Assembly (NCBI RefSeq): GCF_004136015.1
Contig: NZ_CP024866.1
Location: 3,718,454-3,767,927, forward strand
Length of the DNA: 49,474 nt
Direction of reading: 5' to 3'
DNA from: Pseudomonas sp. ACM7
GTDB lineage: Bacteria > Pseudomonadota > Gammaproteobacteria > Pseudomonadales > Pseudomonadaceae
This document shows, piece after piece, positions 46,474 to 49,474 of the stretch; the first letter of the stretch is position 1, and each line of letters begins with the position of its first letter. Below the pieces are notes generated by a model. The model was not told the origin of the DNA. It did not search any database and was given only the letters and a program-made list of their open reading frames with translations. The translations under genes were made by a program, and so were the position numbers.

Positions 46474-47331
46474 ATGAGCGAACGTCCCGAAGAGCCAAAC
46501 CAGGCTTCTGACGCCGAAAGCCTGCTGCCCATCGATGAACACATCGAGGAAGGGCATGACGCTGAAGGTCGTAAAGTCCGGCATCGTGGTATCTATCTTC
46601 TGCCGAATCTGTTTACCACTGCGAATCTGTTCGCAGGGTTTTATTCCATCATCAACTCGATGAGCGCCCAGAGCGCCTTGAGTGCCGGTGATTCGATTGG
46701 TGCGAGCAAGTATTTTGCTTTTGCAGCGATCGCGATTTTTGTCGCGATGGTGCTCGACGGCCTCGATGGTCGCGTTGCCCGTATGACCAATACCCAGAGC
46801 GCCTTCGGTGCCGAGTACGACTCGTTGTCGGACATGGTCGCCTTTGGTGTCGCGCCGGCATTGCTGGCGTTCGGTTGGGCCTTGGGAGATATGGGTAAGG
46901 TCGGCTGGATGGTTGCCTTCATTTATGTAGCCGGTGCAGCGTTGCGTCTGGCGCGTTTCAATACCCAGGTCGGCACTGCGGACAAGCGCTACTTCATTGG
47001 TCTGGCCAGTCCGGCTGCTGCTGGTGTGGTTGCAGGCATCGTCTGGGCGTTCAGTGATTACGGCATTCAGGGCTCGAAGATGTCCTTCCTGGTTGCGCTG
47101 ATGGTCGCTGCCGCCGGCATGCTGATGGTCAGCAACATCAAGTACAACAGCTTCAAGGAGCTGGACTTGAAGGGACGTGTACCTTTCGTGGCCATCCTCG
47201 CGGTGGTATTGGTGTTTGCCGTAGTGTTCAGCGATCCGCCGCGCATCCTGCTGCTGGTTTTCCTCGCTTATGCAGCCTCTGGCCCGGTTCAATATCTGTT
47301 ACGTCTTCGTCGGCACAAAAACGCCGAGTGA
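46474..47331 (+). CDS. pssA: CDP-diacylglycerol--serine O-phosphatidyltransferase
   Basis: PssA makes phosphatidylserine, the precursor of phosphatidylethanolamine, in the inner membrane. The 285-residue protein has about eight membrane segments and the CDP-alcohol phosphotransferase motif DG-x2-GR-x-AR...G-x3-D-x3-D, seen in DGLDGRVARMTN and AFGAEYDSLSD, with all three Asp. ATG 46474 is chosen because AAGG is correctly spaced; ATG 46468 is possible. This is the subclass II, integral membrane type. Confidence 0.95.
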   Translation: MSERPEEPNQASDAESLLPIDEHIEEGHDAEGRKVRHRGIYLLPNLFTTANLFAGFYSIINSMSAQSALSAGDSIGASKYFAFAAIAIFVAMVLDGLDGRVARMTNTQSAFGAEYDSLSDMVAFGVAPALLAFGWALGDMGKVGWMVAFIYVAGAALRLARFNTQVGTADKRYFIGLASPAAAGVVAGIVWAFSDYGIQGSKMSFLVALMVAAAGMLMVSNIKYNSFKELDLKGRVPFVAILAVVLVFAVVFSDPPRILLLVFLAYAASGPVQYLLRLRRHKNAE

Positions 47332-47394
47332 TGTAATTTCCCTCATACTCCGCAGTCTATGGGTGCATCTGTCCTCCAATGCTGCGGAGTTGTC

Positions 47395-48408
47395 ATGCTG
47401 ATCAAAATCCCCAAAACGTCTGACTGCCATGAGTCGGACGTCACGCCTGAATCCTTCTATCTATCTCGTCGCAATGTTCTCGGTGCCGCCGTTGCCGGTT
47501 TGGCTGTTAGCGGCTTGCCGCGTTGGGTTAGTGCTGCCGATGCTGCGCGTTATGCGGATGTTGAGCCTGGCAAGGCGCCTTCCTGGTTTGCCGAAAAACT
47601 TCCTTCTACCAAGTGGGGCGCGGTCAGCGTCAAGGATGAGGCGATCACGCCATTCAAGGACACGACCCATTACAACAACTTCTATGAGTTCGGCACCGAT
47701 AAAGGTGATCCTGCCGCCAATGCCGGCGCGTTGAAAACCGAACCTTGGAGTGTGGTGGTGGACGGGGAGGTGGGCAAGCCGGGACGGTACGCACTGGAAG
47801 ACTTCATGAAGCCTTATCAGTTGGAGGAGCGCATCTATCGTCTTCGCTGTGTAGAGGCCTGGTCAATGGTCATTCCATGGATCGGATTTCCCATCTCGGC
47901 CTTGCTCAAGGAAGTTGAGCCAACGTCCAAAGCCAAATTCATTCGCTTCGAAACCCTGGAAGATCCCAAGAGCATGCCCGGGCAACGTTCCGGTTTTGCC
48001 TTGATTGACTGGCCTTATGTGGAAGGGCTGCGCCTGGATGAGGCGATGAACCCGTTGGCGATTCTTGCCGTGGGTATGTACGGGCGGGAGTTGCCGAATC
48101 AGAACGGCGCGCCTCTGCGTTTGGTGGTGCCGTGGAAATACGGCTTCAAGAGCATCAAATCCATCGTGCGGATCAGTTTGGTGAGTGAGCAGCCGAAAAC
48201 CACCTGGCAGAGCATTGCCTCGGATGAGTATGGTTTTTATGCGAACGTAAATCCTGCGGTCGACCATCCGCGTTGGACTCAGGCGCGTGAGCGGCGTTTG
48301 CCGAGCGGGCTGTTCAAGCCCAATGTGCGGGACACGCAGATGTTCAATGGCTACTCGGATGAAGTCGCCTCCTTATATACAGGGCTCGATTTGCGGAAGA
48401 ACTACTGA
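47395..48408 (+). CDS. msrP: Protein-methionine-sulfoxide reductase catalytic subunit MsrP
   Basis: MsrP (YedY) is a periplasmic molybdopterin enzyme that repairs oxidised methionine in proteins, with electrons from MsrQ. The 337-residue precursor has a twin-arginine signal ([17 protein letters not shown], Arg25-Arg26) and the molybdenum ligand Cys152 in [17 protein letters not shown] 47395 follows GGAG at a good distance; the frame's upstream ATG at 47359 is rejected because it adds residues before the Tat signal. msrQ overlaps its stop by one base. Confidence 0.95.
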   Translation: MLIKIPKTSDCHESDVTPESFYLSRRNVLGAAVAGLAVSGLPRWVSAADAARYADVEPGKAPSWFAEKLPSTKWGAVSVKDEAITPFKDTTHYNNFYEFGTDKGDPAANAGALKTEPWSVVVDGEVGKPGRYALEDFMKPYQLEERIYRLRCVEAWSMVIPWIGFPISALLKEVEPTSKAKFIRFETLEDPKSMPGQRSGFALIDWPYVEGLRLDEAMNPLAILAVGMYGRELPNQNGAPLRLVVPWKYGFKSIKSIVRISLVSEQPKTTWQSIASDEYGFYANVNPAVDHPRWTQARERRLPSGLFKPNVRDTQMFNGYSDEVASLYTGLDLRKNY

Positions 48409-49028
48409 TGCGATTTCCGTTTTGGCGAATTGGCGTCTTTATAGCTGCTGCGGTCTGGCCGCTGCTTTGGTTGTATCAGGCCTGGGAGGATGTGCTGGGG
48501 CCTGATCCGGGCAAGGTGCTGGTTGACCGGTTGGGGCTGGGGACGCTTGTCCTGCTGCTCATTACGTTAAGCATGACACCTGTGCAGAAGCTTACCGGTT
48601 GGGCGGGGTGGGTTGCTGTCCGGCGGCAACTGGGGTTGTGGTGCTTCGCTTATGTGGTTTTGCATTTGAGTGGGTATACGGCGTTCATCCTCGGCTTTGA
48701 TTGGTCGCAGTTGGGTGTCGAGTTGCGCAAACGGCCGTACATTATTGTCGGGACGCTTGGGTTTCTCTGTTTATTGGCCTTGGCGGTGACCTCAAATCGC
48801 TATAGTCAGCGGAGTTTGGGGTCTCGCTGGAAGAAATTGCATCGTCTTGCCTATGTGGTTCTCGGGCTTGGATTGCTGCATATGTTGTGGATCGTGCGTG
48901 CTGATCTTAAGGAGTGGGCGGTTTACGCCTCTATAGGTGCATTGCTATTAGTGTTGCGACTACCCCCTGTAACCCGCCGAATCCCCCGTTTAATGGCTAA
49001 AAGGTCAACTTCTGCAAGAAAGGCGTAA
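48408..49028 (+). CDS. msrQ: Heme-binding membrane subunit MsrQ
   Basis: MsrQ (YedZ) is the inner-membrane b-type cytochrome that passes electrons from the quinone pool or flavin reductase to MsrP. The 206-residue protein has about six helices and the ferric-reductase-type core with heme-ligand His residues in [14 protein letters not shown] and [18 protein letters not shown]. Stop/start overlap with msrP (TGATG) shows a tight operon. Confidence 0.94.
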   Translation: MRFPFWRIGVFIAAAVWPLLWLYQAWEDVLGPDPGKVLVDRLGLGTLVLLLITLSMTPVQKLTGWAGWVAVRRQLGLWCFAYVVLHLSGYTAFILGFDWSQLGVELRKRPYIIVGTLGFLCLLALAVTSNRYSQRSLGSRWKKLHRLAYVVLGLGLLHMLWIVRADLKEWAVYASIGALLLVLRLPPVTRRIPRLMAKRSTSARKA

Positions 49029-49035
49029 TTAAGGG

Positions 49036-49063
49036 TTGACGGCAGATTCTGGAAGTCTATAAT
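49036..49063 (+). promoter_or_regulatory. rRNA operon promoter P1 (most upstream)
   Basis: TTGACG (49036-49041) and TATAAT (49058-49063) with a 16-base spacer, followed by a CGCCCC discriminator. It starts only eight bases after the msrQ stop codon. Confidence 0.75.
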
Positions 49064-49238
49064 TCGCCCCACTTCCGGCGCAGTCGAAACGGAAAACTCC
49101 TTGGTAAACAATGAGTTACGCAGTTTTCGGCAGCGAGTTGCTTCAGGTCGTCGAAGCCCAGAAGGAGTTGAAGGAGCAGGGTGGTTTGGCTCTTTTGACG
49201 ATTCGATCTTCTCGGTCGAAAGCGGTGTAAAAGAGGTG

Positions 49239-49266
49239 TTGACAGCAGCGAGTAACGCTGTAGAAT
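49239..49266 (+). promoter_or_regulatory. rRNA operon promoter P2
   Basis: TTGACA (49239-49244) and TAGAAT (49261-49266), 16-base spacer, followed by TCGCCTCCCGC. The spacer GCAGCGAG...CGCTG resembles that of P3. Confidence 0.85.
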
Positions 49267-49347
49267 TCGCCTCCCGCTAACGAGAGATCGCAAGCGCAAG
49301 TGGTTGAAGTTGCAAAGGAAACTTTGAAAACTTCGAAAAATAACCGC

Positions 49348-49375
49348 TTGACAGCAACAGAGGCTGCTGTAGAAT
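49348..49375 (+). promoter_or_regulatory. rRNA operon promoter P3
   Basis: TTGACA (49348-49353) and TAGAAT (49370-49375), 16-base spacer, followed by the GC-rich discriminator GCGCGCCTC typical of stringently controlled rRNA promoters. An A/T-rich tract (GAAAACTTCGAAAAATAA) lies just upstream as a possible UP element. Confidence 0.88.
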
Positions 49376-49411
49376 GCGCGCCTCGGTTGAGACGAAAGAT
49401 CTTAACCAACC

Positions 49412-49423
49412 GCTCTTTAACAA
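49412..49423 (+). promoter_or_regulatory. boxA antitermination site of the rRNA leader
   Basis: GCTCTTTAACAA matches the bacterial rrn boxA (TGCTCTTTAACAA) in 12 bases. It nucleates the NusB/NusE complex that protects rRNA transcription. The 16S gene should begin beyond the right edge of the window; none of its sequence is visible. Confidence 0.88.
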
Positions 49424-49474
49424 CTGAATCAAGCAATTCGTGTGGGTGCTTGTGGAGTCAGACTGATAGTCAAC

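Overview
The window is chromosomal DNA of a fluorescent pseudomonad (Pseudomonas fluorescens complex). This rests on protein sequences typical of Pseudomonas, on gene order that I recall as matching the P. aeruginosa PA4690-PA4733 and PA4525-PA4533 neighbourhoods, and on many short palindromic REP/REPIN repeats with the GTGGGAGCGGGCTTGCTCGC core. No search was run; family names come from recognised motifs and synteny.

Layout. 1-297 is the 3' end of a group II intron. 421-6711 holds a CbiM-like membrane protein, a small conserved protein, yacG, coaE and the type IV pilus genes pilD-pilC-pilB (minus) divergent from pilA (plus), with a sigma-54 promoter in front of pilA. 7030-13066 carries a BON-domain protein behind a second sigma-54 promoter, a DUF2845 protein, a very large AsmA-like DUF748 protein, an rRNA methyltransferase-like protein and an MpaB/DUF2236 protein. 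13132-28735 is a minus-strand metabolic and regulatory block: acs, pgi, panD, panC, panB, folK, pcnB, the regulatory RNA gene crcZ, cbrB, cbrA, the small gene cbrX, gluQ and dksA. 29068-34979 runs plus: aminotransferase, sfsA, (Rieske protein on minus), then a heme ABC transporter hmuTUV with a ChaN/PhuW lipoprotein. 35001-38588 runs minus: the iron-responsive small RNA prrF under a Fur-box promoter, a cyclic-nucleotide-binding protein (CbpA-like), a TfoX C-terminal-domain protein, a pentapeptide protein and an APH-AAA kinase fusion. 38707-49028 holds mrcB, a TPR lipoprotein, yqcC, a DUF4124 protein (minus), ilvI-ilvH-ilvC, pssA and msrP-msrQ. The window ends in the leader of an rRNA operon, with three tandem promoters and boxA but no 16S sequence yet.

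How it works together. The central theme is carbon catabolite control. The CbrA/CbrB two-component system is encoded beside its main target crcZ. The crcZ promoter has a perfect GG-N10-GC sigma-54 core, and a CbrB-type TGTTAC-N14-GTAACA site lies about 100 bp upstream. The deduced CrcZ RNA carries about six A-rich Hfq/Crc motifs, and the nearby acs gene has the same kind of motif over its ribosome binding site. A second theme is iron: Fur-box candidates precede both hmuTUV and prrF.

The most interesting unexplained element is the 400-bp region between the DUF4124 gene and ilvI. It can fold into a closed, multi-branched RNA with a 15-bp closing stem and looks like an undescribed structured leader of ilvIH. 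Other items worth checking are a sigma-54 promoter for the BON gene, a cluster of TGTTAC repeats upstream of panB, a 24-codon ORF overlapping the CbiM-like gene, an imperfect palindrome between panD and pgi, and a near-leaderless start for mrcB.
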